Part shown: in pieces, positions 56,484 through 64,000 of the stretch | Position numbering within the stretch: the stretch's first letter is position 1 | How the letters are laid out: the number at the start of each line of letters is the position of its first letter | DNA from: Thiomicrorhabdus immobilis | GTDB taxonomy: Bacteria; Pseudomonadota; Gammaproteobacteria; Thiomicrospirales; Thiomicrospiraceae | Direction of reading: 5' to 3' | Length of the DNA stretch: 64,000 bases | Assembly (NCBI RefSeq): GCF_021654855.1 | Contig: NZ_AP024202.1 | Location: 682,001-746,000 of the forward strand | Program-made: the position numbers and the translations under genes | The notes under the pieces: generated by a model | Database searches by the model: none | Seen by the model: only the letters and a program-made list of their open reading frames with translations | Told to the model about the DNA's origin: nothing

Positions 56484-58814
56484 TTAAAAATTGAGTTTTT
56501 CGGTTAAAGCTTGTTTAAATTTAGAGCCAGAAGAACTTAAACCTTTAAGTTCAAATTGCACTTGAATTCCGTCATTATACAAGCCATTTTCAAGTTGTGT
56601 ACGTTCTGCAATAAATTCTGCGGCCCAACAGCAACTGTCGTAGCGTAATCCCAATTGCATTTCATAAAAATCTTCTTCACGTAAGTCATAACTGCTGTAA
56701 ATCCCAAGGTCCCATTTAGAGTTGATTTTGGTATAACCTCCAAAGGAAAGCATCTCGGTTTCAAAGGCGGTGCCTTGATTGTTTAAGGTATGGTTGAGAA
56801 GAGCTAAATCATCATTTCGTTGCCACTTTAAGCGAGTGTTGGCATTGGTTAAGTGTTGGTCGTGACTGTCTAACTGGGTTGTTGATGCAAAATACCACTC
56901 ATTGAAGTTCAGCCCTAATTTGACAAAAATATCAGAAACCTTGTCGGTTTCTGGGATGTTGCTTAAGGTGACTCTGCGGTCTTCTAAATAGGCGATTTGT
57001 CCTACACCGGCTTCGGCGATTGGACGTCCTTGTGGGCTGAGTAGTTTAGAGGTCAAAGCCGCCGAAACCTGACGGGTATCACCAATACGATCCGCTCCGG
57101 TAAAACGGTTCAGCGCAAATAGGTTGCTAAAGTCCAAACTGCGGTCAGCCGTATCAAACAATGTGATATTCGATTGGTCTTCATATGGGGTGTACAAATA
57201 TTGAACTTCAGGTTCAAGAGTTTGAATGTAGTTCTGTTTGTTAAACTCAAAATCACGTTCAAAAATTAGACCACCTCGTACCGCCATTTGAGGGATAAAA
57301 CGAGTGATGGTGTTTTGGTTTGGTTCATTGAAGCCGTCATCACGCATGTTGTATTGGGTTTGGTTCGCCACCAAGGTGGTTTTAAGGTGGGCATAGCTGT
57401 TTTGAATCTGGTAACTCAATGTTGGGGCGGTATGAAAACGTACCGCCTCATATTTATTGGTAACGGCAACTGGAGTGACAAAATCAGTCACGGTTGCGGC
57501 GATTTCAAAATCGAAATTGCCTAGATATTTTGCATAACTTGCGCCTATTTCAGGGCGTTTTTCATAGTTGATGGCCGCATTTTGTAAACGTAGATAGCTC
57601 AGGAGTTGAATGTAAGCGCTAAAGGCGTTGTCTTTATAATTGATTTGGGCGTTACGTTGCTTTTGGGTCGCGGTTTTTAAATTGTTCTGCACTGGAATGT
57701 CTGCAAAGAAACTTTCATCGGAGACCTCATCCCAGTTTAAGGTACTGCTGAAACCATATCCCCAGTTTTGGTTGGCTTCAATGCTCGCTCGCCAACGTTC
57801 GGAACGTTTGTCTCCGTAAATCAAATTACCATCCAAATCGCTCGACACAATGCCTTCAGAAGCGGTCAGGTTATCTTGTAAACCGGTTAGGGTGATTTTC
57901 GCACCGTGAGTAATGTCGTTGTTTCTGGCGATATATCTAAATTCATTTTCCAACGCCAAGCCCCGTTGAGTCATCGGGATTGCCGTTAGGGTGTCGTCCA
58001 TATTAGCGGCGATATTGAAGTAGTAAGGCATTTTGACATATTGGTTCGACTCGTTTTGGGTCAACGATTTGTAGCTCCCAATTTCCGGGAACAGCAAGCC
58101 GCTGGCACGGTCATCCAAAGGGTAGTCAAAATACGGGGTATAGAAAATAGGGATGTCTTTAAAGTATAGGGTGGTGTTTTTACCGACAACTCGGCGAGTC
58201 TTATTATCAATGGTCAACTCATCAAACTTCAGATCCCAGTCGACAGATTGATCTGAATTAAGCTTACAGGTCGTTAGGCTGGCTCTTGCTAACGCGGCTT
58301 GTTGCGCTTTTTGGTCTATTTGAATGTTTTTTGATTTGCCATGGGTTCGGCTAGGAAGAATCTGATAACGTGTGTTGTTCAGAACGGCGGTTTCTTGTCG
58401 GTTATTAACGCGCGCGTTATCTGCGGTAATGATGAGTTCCGGTTGATGAAGCTCAACATGTCCGTTGAAAACCGCGGTTTGAGTCTGTTTGTTGAGAACC
58501 GCTTCATCACTCAACACCACCAGGCCTGGTTGATTTAAATTGGCATGCCCTTGTAGCAGATATTCATTTTTACTCGGTTGTAACAGGCTATCGGCTTCTA
58601 TATGTTGCGGAGGATTTGTTTGCTTTGGATCTTTAGCGGTGATTTTTTGAGGCTTTGCAATCAATTGTGGAGCGCAAGGGTTGGTTGTATGGATGTTTTC
58701 ACCGACTTGAACCGTTTTATAATCCTCTGACCAGGCCTGGTGAGGGAAAAAACAGAGCAAACACAGTATTGTATTTAGTCGAATGTGAGAGGTAACTGTG
58801 TTTTTGATTGTCAT
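56484..58814 (-). CDS. lptD: LPS-assembly protein LptD
   Basis: Outer-membrane barrel that inserts lipopolysaccharide. The ATG at 58814 gives 776 residues with a signal peptide ending near QAWS/EDYK; an upstream frame extension to 58862 is rejected. Seen: N-terminal OstA/LptA-like jellyroll (about 70-190; ADNARVNNRQETAVLNN), the IFYTPYFDYPLDDRASGLLFP segment at the barrel entry, and a C-terminal barrel ending with the CCWAAEF cysteine pair used in the LptD disulfides. Two exact palindrome copies lie in its 5' part. Divergent from amgK. Confidence 0.96.
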   Translation of the reverse strand: MTIKNTVTSHIRLNTILCLLCFFPHQAWSEDYKTVQVGENIHTTNPCAPQLIAKPQKITAKDPKQTNPPQHIEADSLLQPSKNEYLLQGHANLNQPGLVVLSDEAVLNKQTQTAVFNGHVELHQPELIITADNARVNNRQETAVLNNTRYQILPSRTHGKSKNIQIDQKAQQAALARASLTTCKLNSDQSVDWDLKFDELTIDNKTRRVVGKNTTLYFKDIPIFYTPYFDYPLDDRASGLLFPEIGSYKSLTQNESNQYVKMPYYFNIAANMDDTLTAIPMTQRGLALENEFRYIARNNDITHGAKITLTGLQDNLTASEGIVSSDLDGNLIYGDKRSERWRASIEANQNWGYGFSSTLNWDEVSDESFFADIPVQNNLKTATQKQRNAQINYKDNAFSAYIQLLSYLRLQNAAINYEKRPEIGASYAKYLGNFDFEIAATVTDFVTPVAVTNKYEAVRFHTAPTLSYQIQNSYAHLKTTLVANQTQYNMRDDGFNEPNQNTITRFIPQMAVRGGLIFERDFEFNKQNYIQTLEPEVQYLYTPYEDQSNITLFDTADRSLDFSNLFALNRFTGADRIGDTRQVSAALTSKLLSPQGRPIAEAGVGQIAYLEDRRVTLSNIPETDKVSDIFVKLGLNFNEWYFASTTQLDSHDQHLTNANTRLKWQRNDDLALLNHTLNNQGTAFETEMLSFGGYTKINSKWDLGIYSSYDLREEDFYEMQLGLRYDSCCWAAEFIAERTQLENGLYNDGIQVQFELKGLSSSGSKFKQALTEKLNF
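58519..58530. repeat. 12-bp palindrome ACCAGGCCTGGT, exact, inside lptD
   Basis: Coding strand reads Gln-Pro-Gly-Leu-Val. Confidence 0.95.
58730..58741. repeat. 12-bp palindrome ACCAGGCCTGGT, exact, inside lptD
   Basis: In the signal-peptide region; coding strand reads His-Gln-Ala-Trp-Ser, with Trp at the cleavage region. Only 211 bp from the previous copy. Confidence 0.95.
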
Positions 58815-58929
58815 GCTTGTTCTATTTTTAATTACTTTAGGCACTATTAAAATGTGACGCATAATTTGACATCTAATAGAGAATCATTAATTATTCACGA
58901 ACTGCTTATTTTAACCGAGTATTTAGCGA

Positions 58930-59976
58930 ATGACTGAAAGATTTCAAATGATGTTGGATTGGTTACAAAACCTGCCGATTTTACAAGATTGCGACCTAAC
59001 CGAACCTGTCCCAGCATCGAGTGATGCGAGTTTTAGACGATATTTTAGAATCGAAGTCCAAGGGACATCCGACCATAACAGCTTCATAATCATGGATGCG
59101 CCTGTGGAGCATGAGGATTGTCGTCCATTCATTGCGGTATCCGAACAGTTGATAAAAATGGGCTTAACGGTACCAGAGGTATTGGAACAGGATTTGAATC
59201 AAGGTTTTTTATTGTTAACCGACCTTGGAAATACCACGTATCTTTCGGTATTGCAGGCTGCAGAGGACGAGACTGTAGATCAACTATATGGTGATGCTTT
59301 AACTGCATTGGTTGCTTTACAAACCAAAGGGGATAAAGCCGCTTTAGACTTGCCTGCTTATAATGAAAAACTGTTGATGACCGAGATGTCACTGTTTTCA
59401 GATTGGTTGTTGGGCACACATCTGGAAATCGGTTTGAATCAATTTGAGCAACAGGCCTGGCAGGATGTGCAACAGACGCTAGTCCATTCCGCTTTAAAAC
59501 AGCCGCAAACGTATGTGCATCGTGATTATCACAGCCGTAACTTGATGGTCTTGGATAATAGCCATCCAAAGATGCGTAATCCCGGTATTCTCGATTTTCA
59601 AGATGCGGTCAAGGGGCCTTTGACTTATGATGCGGTCTCTTTACTGCGCGATTGCTATATCGCTTGGCCGCAGGAACAGGTGGTGGAGTGGCAGCGTGAT
59701 TACTTCTTACAACTCTGCCAAACTCAGCTGTTGCACCGTGATGAATGGTCTGCATTTCAAAAGTCCATGGACTTAATGGGAATTCAACGCCATCTGAAAG
59801 CATCTGGGATTTTTGCCCGACTATTCCATCGTGATGGCAAAGACGGTTATTTAAATGACATTCCTTTAACCTTGGATTATCTGCTAAAGGTTGGAAGCAA
59901 GTATTCAGAAACACACGCTTTGGTTGATTTGGTAGAGGCTAAAGTGCTGCCTGAATTAGCCAAAATCAACCGTTAA
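58930..59976 (+). CDS. amgK: N-acetylmuramate/N-acetylglucosamine 1-kinase (AmgK)
   Basis: Peptidoglycan recycling kinase of the aminoglycoside-phosphotransferase fold, 348 residues. Seen: SSDASFRRYFRI near the start, the LLTDLGNTTYL hinge, the catalytic loop VHRDYHSRNLMV (H-x-D-x3-N) and the metal-binding DFQD. It is followed after 33 bp by murU; the pair amgK-murU divergent from lptD matches the Pseudomonas arrangement. A degenerate palindrome copy lies at 59450. Confidence 0.93.
   Translation: MTERFQMMLDWLQNLPILQDCDLTEPVPASSDASFRRYFRIEVQGTSDHNSFIIMDAPVEHEDCRPFIAVSEQLIKMGLTVPEVLEQDLNQGFLLLTDLGNTTYLSVLQAAEDETVDQLYGDALTALVALQTKGDKAALDLPAYNEKLLMTEMSLFSDWLLGTHLEIGLNQFEQQAWQDVQQTLVHSALKQPQTYVHRDYHSRNLMVLDNSHPKMRNPGILDFQDAVKGPLTYDAVSLLRDCYIAWPQEQVVEWQRDYFLQLCQTQLLHRDEWSAFQKSMDLMGIQRHLKASGIFARLFHRDGKDGYLNDIPLTLDYLLKVGSKYSETHALVDLVEAKVLPELAKINR
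59450..59461. repeat. 12-bp palindrome, degenerate copy (AACAGGCCTGGC), inside amgK
   Basis: Two mismatches; read in frame as Gln-Gln-Ala-Trp-Gln. Confidence 0.55.
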
Positions 59977-60009
59977 CAAGCTTTTTTCATCCAGAAGATA
60001 GGAATAATC

Positions 60010-60759
60010 GTGAATTCAAAGCCCTCAAATCAAAAAACGATTAAAGCGATGATTCTGGCTGCCGGCCGCGGTAAGCGTTTGCGCCCCATAACCGACACCA
60101 CACCAAAACCTTTAGTGCCTTTATGCGGCAAGCCTTTGATTGAATATCATATTGAAAAGCTCGCAAAAGCGGGGGTTCGAGAGATTGTAATCAACCATGC
60201 CTGGCTAGGAGATAAAATCGAGCAGCAACTTGGGGACGGTTCCCGTTGGAATGTGCGGATTCATTACTCTCCTGAACCTGAAGGCGGGTTGGAAACGGCA
60301 GGGGGGATTATCAATGCGTTACCGCTACTTGGCGAGCAACCTTTTTTGCTGCTGAATGGCGATGTCTATTGTGAGATGGAATTTGATTCCCTGGTCGATA
60401 TCGCCCAAAATTTAGTCGCCGCTAATGACACCAATTTAGAAACAGATAAACGACAACAGTATCAATCGTTAGGTCATTTAGTCTTGGTGCCAAGTCCAGA
60501 GCATAATTCAAAAGGGGATTTTGGGCTTGATGAAAACTTTTTGGTAGAGCCTCAAGGTGAGTTGACCTTCGCCGGTTTGAGTGTGTTGAGCCCTAAACTT
60601 TTTGATGGCATGAGTGTGGATTTCATTCCACTTGCGCCGATTCTTCGTCAAGCCATGGAAAACGGTTTATTAAGCGGAGAAGTTCAGTATAGCTTATGGT
60701 CTGATGTGGGGACATTAGAGCGTTTGCACGAAACGGAACGCTGGATTGCTCAAGACTGA
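60010..60759 (+). CDS. murU: N-acetylmuramate 1-phosphate uridylyltransferase (MurU)
   Basis: Converts MurNAc-1-phosphate to UDP-MurNAc, bypassing MurA. 249 residues with GTG start at 60010 (ATAGGA upstream); an internal ATG at 60049 gives MILAAGRGKRL directly and is an alternative. Nucleotidyltransferase motifs: MILAAGRGKRLRPIT, KPLVPLCGKPLIEYH, FLLLNGDVYCE and the final LWSDVGTLERL. Confidence 0.93.
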   Translation: MNSKPSNQKTIKAMILAAGRGKRLRPITDTTPKPLVPLCGKPLIEYHIEKLAKAGVREIVINHAWLGDKIEQQLGDGSRWNVRIHYSPEPEGGLETAGGIINALPLLGEQPFLLLNGDVYCEMEFDSLVDIAQNLVAANDTNLETDKRQQYQSLGHLVLVPSPEHNSKGDFGLDENFLVEPQGELTFAGLSVLSPKLFDGMSVDFIPLAPILRQAMENGLLSGEVQYSLWSDVGTLERLHETERWIAQD

Positions 60760-60789
60760 CTTTTGGCTAAAAGGGTGTTGTCCTGAATA

Positions 60790-61245
60790 TTATGCTTCAG
60801 GAATACCAATCTCCCCACCGTTAATGCTTAGATAGCCATCAACCACATCTTGGTAAAGTTCCATCATGATCTCTTTTTCTTGGCCAAAGCAGCGCATACG
60901 ATGCGAAATGTAGCCAACCAGATTGCCGGCCTCATCCTTGATCGGTCCGACATTGGCTCTTAACCAATAATAGTCGCCGTTTTTACGGCGATTTTTAACG
61001 ATTTGTGACCAGCTTCGACCTTGTTGAATGGTTTTCCACATATCGGCAAAGACACCTGCTGGAACATCGGGATGTCTAAGGATGCTATGAGGTTGTCCCA
61101 AGAGCTCATCGGCAGAGTAGCCGCTACAATGCACAAATGCATCGTTGACTTTCGTTATCGTGCCGCGCAAATCCGTTTCTGACATAATGACCATACCTTC
61201 TGGAATCAAAAACTCGTTGTCAGTCACAGTAATGTTGTCTTTCAC
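60790..61245 (-). CDS. Stand-alone Aer-type PAS domain protein
   Basis: 151 residues comprising a single PAS domain closely resembling the N-terminus of the aerotaxis receptor Aer: LRGTITKVNDAFVHCSGY, GQPHSILRHPDVP, FADMWKTIQQG and KNRRKNGDYYWLRANV. In Aer this domain binds FAD and senses redox state. The membrane, HAMP and signalling domains of Aer are missing; only a short helical tail follows the PAS core. Likely a soluble redox sensor that acts on another protein. Confidence 0.85.
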   Translation of the reverse strand: MKDNITVTDNEFLIPEGMVIMSETDLRGTITKVNDAFVHCSGYSADELLGQPHSILRHPDVPAGVFADMWKTIQQGRSWSQIVKNRRKNGDYYWLRANVGPIKDEAGNLVGYISHRMRCFGQEKEIMMELYQDVVDGYLSINGGEIGIPEA

Positions 61246-61380
61246 TTTTTAATCCTTGGAAAATCATCTATCGTCGGCACGGTGTGTGCGGTTATGGACA
61301 TAATAATTAGCGAAGTGTAACAAGATTTCGTTTTAATACCATAAAACCTTTTTAATAGTGTGGATAAAAATAATTAAAGT

Positions 61381-62103
61381 ATGGTTCGTATCAATAAGTG
61401 GTTAAGTGAAATGGGGGTTTGCTCACGAAAACAGGCGGATTGCCTGATTATGTCTGGCCAGGTGTTGGTAAACCAACAACCGGCCTCTTTGGGCATGAAA
61501 ATCCAGGCTGGGGATCAAGTGATGGTGAAGGGTGAAATGATTGAAACGATTCCAGCACCGATATTTTTGCTTTACCACAAGCCAGTTGGGGTGGTTTGTA
61601 CCCATGATTTATCGGTCAAAAACAATATCGAGCAGGCCGTTCAATTTCCGCAACGTGTTTTTGCGGTAGGGCGTTTAGATAAAGCTTCGGAAGGATTGAT
61701 GTTATTGACAAATCAAGGTGACAGCGTCAATAAAATTATGCGTGCAGAGAACCATCATCAAAAAGTCTACCGGGTTTGGGTTGATAAATCGATTACAGAT
61801 GATTTTCTGATCAAGATGGCTAATGGTGTGCCGATTTTAAATACCGTGACTTTACCGTGTCAGGTGGATTTTGTTGATGAATACCAAGATAAAACCGTTT
61901 TTGAAATCAGCTTGAGACAAGGATTGAATTTGCAGATTAGAAGAATGTGTAAGGCTTTAGGCTATCGAGTTTTACGTTTGCAACGAATTAAAATCATGCA
62001 GTTTGAGCTATTGGGTTTGCCACTAGGTGAGAATCGGGTTTTGGATGACGAACAGATTAAATTATTACAGGATTCAATCGAAAACTCGATTAATGAGGTT
62101 TAA
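61381..62103 (+). CDS. rluF: 23S rRNA pseudouridine(2604) synthase RluF
   Basis: Isomerises uridine in 23S rRNA. 240 residues: an S4 RNA-binding domain (2-60; RINKWLSEMGVCSRKQAD) and a catalytic RsuA-type domain with VGRLDKASEGLMLLTNQGD, whose Asp is the nucleophile, and GLNLQIRRMCKALGY. The HQKVYRVWVDKSITDDF and PILNTVT segments favour RluF over RluB, RluE or RsuA. Monocistronic. Confidence 0.9.
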   Translation: MVRINKWLSEMGVCSRKQADCLIMSGQVLVNQQPASLGMKIQAGDQVMVKGEMIETIPAPIFLLYHKPVGVVCTHDLSVKNNIEQAVQFPQRVFAVGRLDKASEGLMLLTNQGDSVNKIMRAENHHQKVYRVWVDKSITDDFLIKMANGVPILNTVTLPCQVDFVDEYQDKTVFEISLRQGLNLQIRRMCKALGYRVLRLQRIKIMQFELLGLPLGENRVLDDEQIKLLQDSIENSINEV

Positions 62104-62222
62104 GAAATTTTGTGCTTAATTTGAAATAACTTTTAATCGGATAAGACTTGGATTTATCGGTTAGAGTTATAAAATGAAATCAACCCAATTAAGCAAACAA
62201 AATAAATAGAAAGGATTATTAA

Positions 62223-62489
62223 ATGAGTCATAAACACAAAGCGCTTATCGAAAAAGTATTTGCTCATCCGATTGCAACGAATATTGATTGGAAAAAATTA
62301 TCACATGCATTAGAGCATTTTGGAGCGACGATTGAAGTTTCAAATAGCAACAAAGCGAAAGTGTTTTTAAAAGATCAAGAGATTGTTTTAGGATTGCCAC
62401 ATCATGGACATGAGTTGGCGGATAAGGCTGAAATCACTAAGCTACGCCACTTCTTAGAGTCTGTTGAATTGACTCCAGACGCTATCTAA
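62223..62489 (+). CDS. HicA-like small protein without HicB partner
   Basis: 88 residues with a double-stranded-RNA-binding-like layout of HicA toxins: IEKVFAHPIATNIDWKKLSHALEHFGATIE, later LGLPHHGHEL and a final helix ITKLRHFLESV (regions, not exact domains). A HicA-type catalytic His would be in the PHHGHE segment. No hicB is next to it. Many bacteria carry such solitary proteins of unknown role; toxin activity should not be assumed. AAAGGA precedes the ATG. Confidence 0.72.
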   Translation: MSHKHKALIEKVFAHPIATNIDWKKLSHALEHFGATIEVSNSNKAKVFLKDQEIVLGLPHHGHELADKAEITKLRHFLESVELTPDAI

Positions 62490-62583
62490 GTGTGTGCTTA
62501 TATCTGGATAGTGAATAACTTTTAGTATATAAGATAAGTGGTGTGTGTCATGTAAGGTAAATACAAACAAGCACCACAAAAGC

Positions 62584-62612
62584 AAAAAGGCCTGCATATG
62601 CAGGCCTTTTTT
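62584..62612. terminator. Bidirectional terminator between the HicA-like gene and csp
   Basis: AAAAAGGCCTGCAT/ATGCAGGCCTTTTT, a 28-bp perfect palindrome with T tracts on both strands. Confidence 0.93.
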
Positions 62613-62634
62613 ATGTCATGGTTATTGGAAAGAA

Positions 62635-62847
62635 TTAACCTTCAACAACAACGATGTTCTCTGCTTGAGGTCCTTTTTGACCTTGAGTCACAGTGAACTG
62701 AACTTTCTGACCCTCTGCTAGAGTTTTGAAGCCAGATCCTTCAATTTGACTGAAGTGAGCAAATACATCAGGTCCTGAATCTTGTGCAATAAAACCAAAG
62801 CCTTTTGTTTCGTTAAACCATTTTACGGTGCCAGTAGTGGTAGACAT
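62635..62847 (-). CDS. Cold shock protein, CspA family
   Basis: A 70-residue OB-fold RNA/DNA-binding protein with RNP1 KGFGFI and RNP2 VFAHF motifs and the [15 protein letters not shown] start. RNA chaperone or transcription antiterminator in this family. Whether cold-induced cannot be told; a structured 5' leader is present. Confidence 0.97.
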   Translation of the reverse strand: MSTTTGTVKWFNETKGFGFIAQDSGPDVFAHFSQIEGSGFKTLAEGQKVQFTVTQGQKGPQAENIVVVEG

Positions 62848-63139
62848 AATCTAATCCTAATTTTTTCATAAGTAAAACATGCCTGATAATCAGGCGGACA
62901 TTCTGAAGATAGTGCAGTTACTTATGGAGATCAGAGCGAAACGAAAAACCGGCCGAAATGGAAAAACAAAAATAAAAGCATTTAATCTTACGTCAATCAT
63001 TATATACACATTTAGTAAGATTAAAAGTGAAATTAATATGACATCCTAAAAAATAATTTGAACCTATTTCTTAGGCTGTGTTTTCTTCTAATTTGTTGAA
63101 ATAAAACGGTTTTATGTGTTTATTGTTTGTCTTGATGGC
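62848..63139. other. Spacer between csp and the BASS transporter gene
   Basis: Apart from the leader structure listed separately, these 292 AT-rich bases contain no recognisable gene or terminator. Confidence 0.6.
62867..62926 (-). promoter_or_regulatory. Nested inverted repeats in the csp leader
   Basis: GCCTGAT-a-ATCAGGC (62881-62895) is enclosed by CATAAGT (62867-62873) and ACTTATG (62920-62926). The outer pair ends 20 bp before the csp start, close to the ribosome-binding site. Could be a temperature-responsive leader. Confidence 0.5.
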
Positions 63140-64000
63140 TTAGCGGTTGTTGTGTTTGTTAATCCACCAGCCAAATGCCGCACCACTAAAAAACATAATT
63201 AATGAATAGGTTATGGCAGGAATCATCATGATTTCATTGCCTATTAAGCTACCGGCAACTAACAGTGCTAAGGTTCCGTTTTGGATTCCCACCTCAAATC
63301 CAATGGAAACGGCTTGCGCATGGGTCAGTCTGGCCAACTTAGCCATTTGGTAGCCAATCACTAGCACGACAATATTCAACAATAAAGTAGCTAGGCCAGC
63401 TTGTGCAAAGAAGTTCAGCATCTCATCCTTATTCTTCATCGCGATTAGGGCGATAATCAGAATCAAGAATAATACCGAGAACCATTTTAAGAAGTTTTCC
63501 AATTTGCCGGCAAAGTTTGACCAGCGAGAGAGGACAAACATGCCTATAGCGACCGGTATCACGGTAATGACCAGTAATTGCACAATGGTCTTTATAACCG
63601 GCAGGCTAAACTCACTACTGTTTGCCATGAAAAAACTCATGCTCAAGGCGGCCATAACAGGAATGGTAAACGGGGTGATGACACTCACTACCGCAGTAAG
63701 GCTGATAGAGAGAGAAACATCACCTTTGGATAGATAGGTGAACATATTCGAGGTTGCGCCGCCAGGAGCAAGTGCAATGATCATCAAACCAACCGCAATT
63801 TCGGGTGGAAGTTGCAGCGCAATCGCGATAATGAATGCCGCCAACGGTAGAATAAGCATTTGCCCAATCAAGCCGATAGCAACCGCTTTAGGCGATTTAA
63901 CGACGTTTTTGAAGTCGGCAATCTTGAGGGATAATCCCATGCCAAACATAATCAAGAAAAGTGATAGCGGCAAAATGACTTTGGTTAATAGGTCGGGTGA
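63140..64000 (-). CDS. Bile acid:sodium symporter (BASS) family transporter, N-terminus cut by window edge
   Basis: The frame stays open to the right edge, so the start lies beyond base 64000; about 286 C-terminal residues are seen. Landmarks: MFGMGLSLKIADFK, the ALAPGGATSNMFTYLSKGD sodium-site motif and GFEVGIQNGTLALLV. About nine hydrophobic helices are visible. BASS members move organic anions such as pyruvate with sodium; the substrate is not predictable. Confidence 0.9.
   Translation of the reverse strand, partial: SPDLLTKVILPLSLFLIMFGMGLSLKIADFKNVVKSPKAVAIGLIGQMLILPLAAFIIAIALQLPPEIAVGLMIIALAPGGATSNMFTYLSKGDVSLSISLTAVVSVITPFTIPVMAALSMSFFMANSSEFSLPVIKTIVQLLVITVIPVAIGMFVLSRWSNFAGKLENFLKWFSVLFLILIIALIAMKNKDEMLNFFAQAGLATLLLNIVVLVIGYQMAKLARLTHAQAVSIGFEVGIQNGTLALLVAGSLIGNEIMMIPAITYSLIMFFSGAAFGWWINKHNNR

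Noticed and set aside
62584-62612. AGGCCT-containing palindrome as a member of the 12-bp family
   Set aside because: The core is AAGGCCTGCATATGCAGGCCTT, lacks CCAGGCCTGG, and is a typical T-tailed terminator.

Overview
The window is a continuous piece of a gammaproteobacterial chromosome. Gene order and protein types fit the sulfur-oxidising Thiomicrospira / Hydrogenovibrio / Thiomicrorhabdus group; this genus-level placement is an inference from overall resemblance and moderate GC, not a search. I see no phage, IS element, CRISPR array, rRNA or tRNA. Almost everything is conserved core gene content, tightly packed.

Layout: 1-4.1 kb, end of an ABC-2 permease, ibaG/BolA, murA, hisG-hisD. 4.2-9.3 kb, Nif3-like protein, petABC (cytochrome bc1), radA. 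9.4-16.2 kb, FadL-type porin, hybrid sensor kinase, an inositol-monophosphatase family enzyme, a CorC/HlyC-type membrane protein, YpjD. 16.6-22.2 kb, ffh, rpsP-rimM-trmD-rplS, xerD, dsbC. 22.3-27.5 kb, a CopD-like/rhodanese pair, an SH3 anchor protein and valS. 27.8-29.6 kb, a minimal orphan flagellin, an unknown Cys-rich protein and a FliL-like protein. 29.9-36.9 kb, a nitrogen block (amtB-glnK, glnE, glnA) plus a membrane methyltransferase. 37.3-48.1 kb, a complete phosphate regulon (pstCAB, phoU, phoBR, pit, pstS). 48.2-52.1 kb, ferredoxin, voltage-gated-type cation channel, VIT1-type metal transporter, DsrE protein, BolA, unknown membrane protein. 52.1-60.8 kb, apaH, ksgA, pdxA, surA, lptD and, divergently, amgK-murU. 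60.8-64 kb, Aer-type PAS protein, rluF, HicA-like protein, csp, and a truncated BASS transporter at the right edge.

The strongest unexplained signal is a dispersed 12-bp perfect palindrome, ACCAGGCCTGGT. It occurs exactly 15 times, with 7 further copies that keep at least the 9-bp core, where chance predicts far fewer than one. The copies are unrelated to any mobile element. They prefer the space just after genes, and are present in 6 of the 10 convergent gene junctions. When inside genes they use only two of three reading frames (Gln-Ala-Trp or Pro/Ala-Gly-Leu). This looks like a genome-wide signal such as an uptake sequence, a HIP1-like iterated palindrome, or a nucleoid or methylation site.

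Regulation is also readable. glnA and glnK share a sigma-54 promoter and paired TGGTGCG enhancer-like half sites about 100-130 bp upstream, the geometry expected for NtrC. pstS has an array of 11-bp-spaced Pho-box repeats ahead of a TATAAT, and pit has an oppositely oriented Pho box in the same spacer. The rpsP operon has a TTGAAT-17-TATAAT promoter followed by two leader hairpins.
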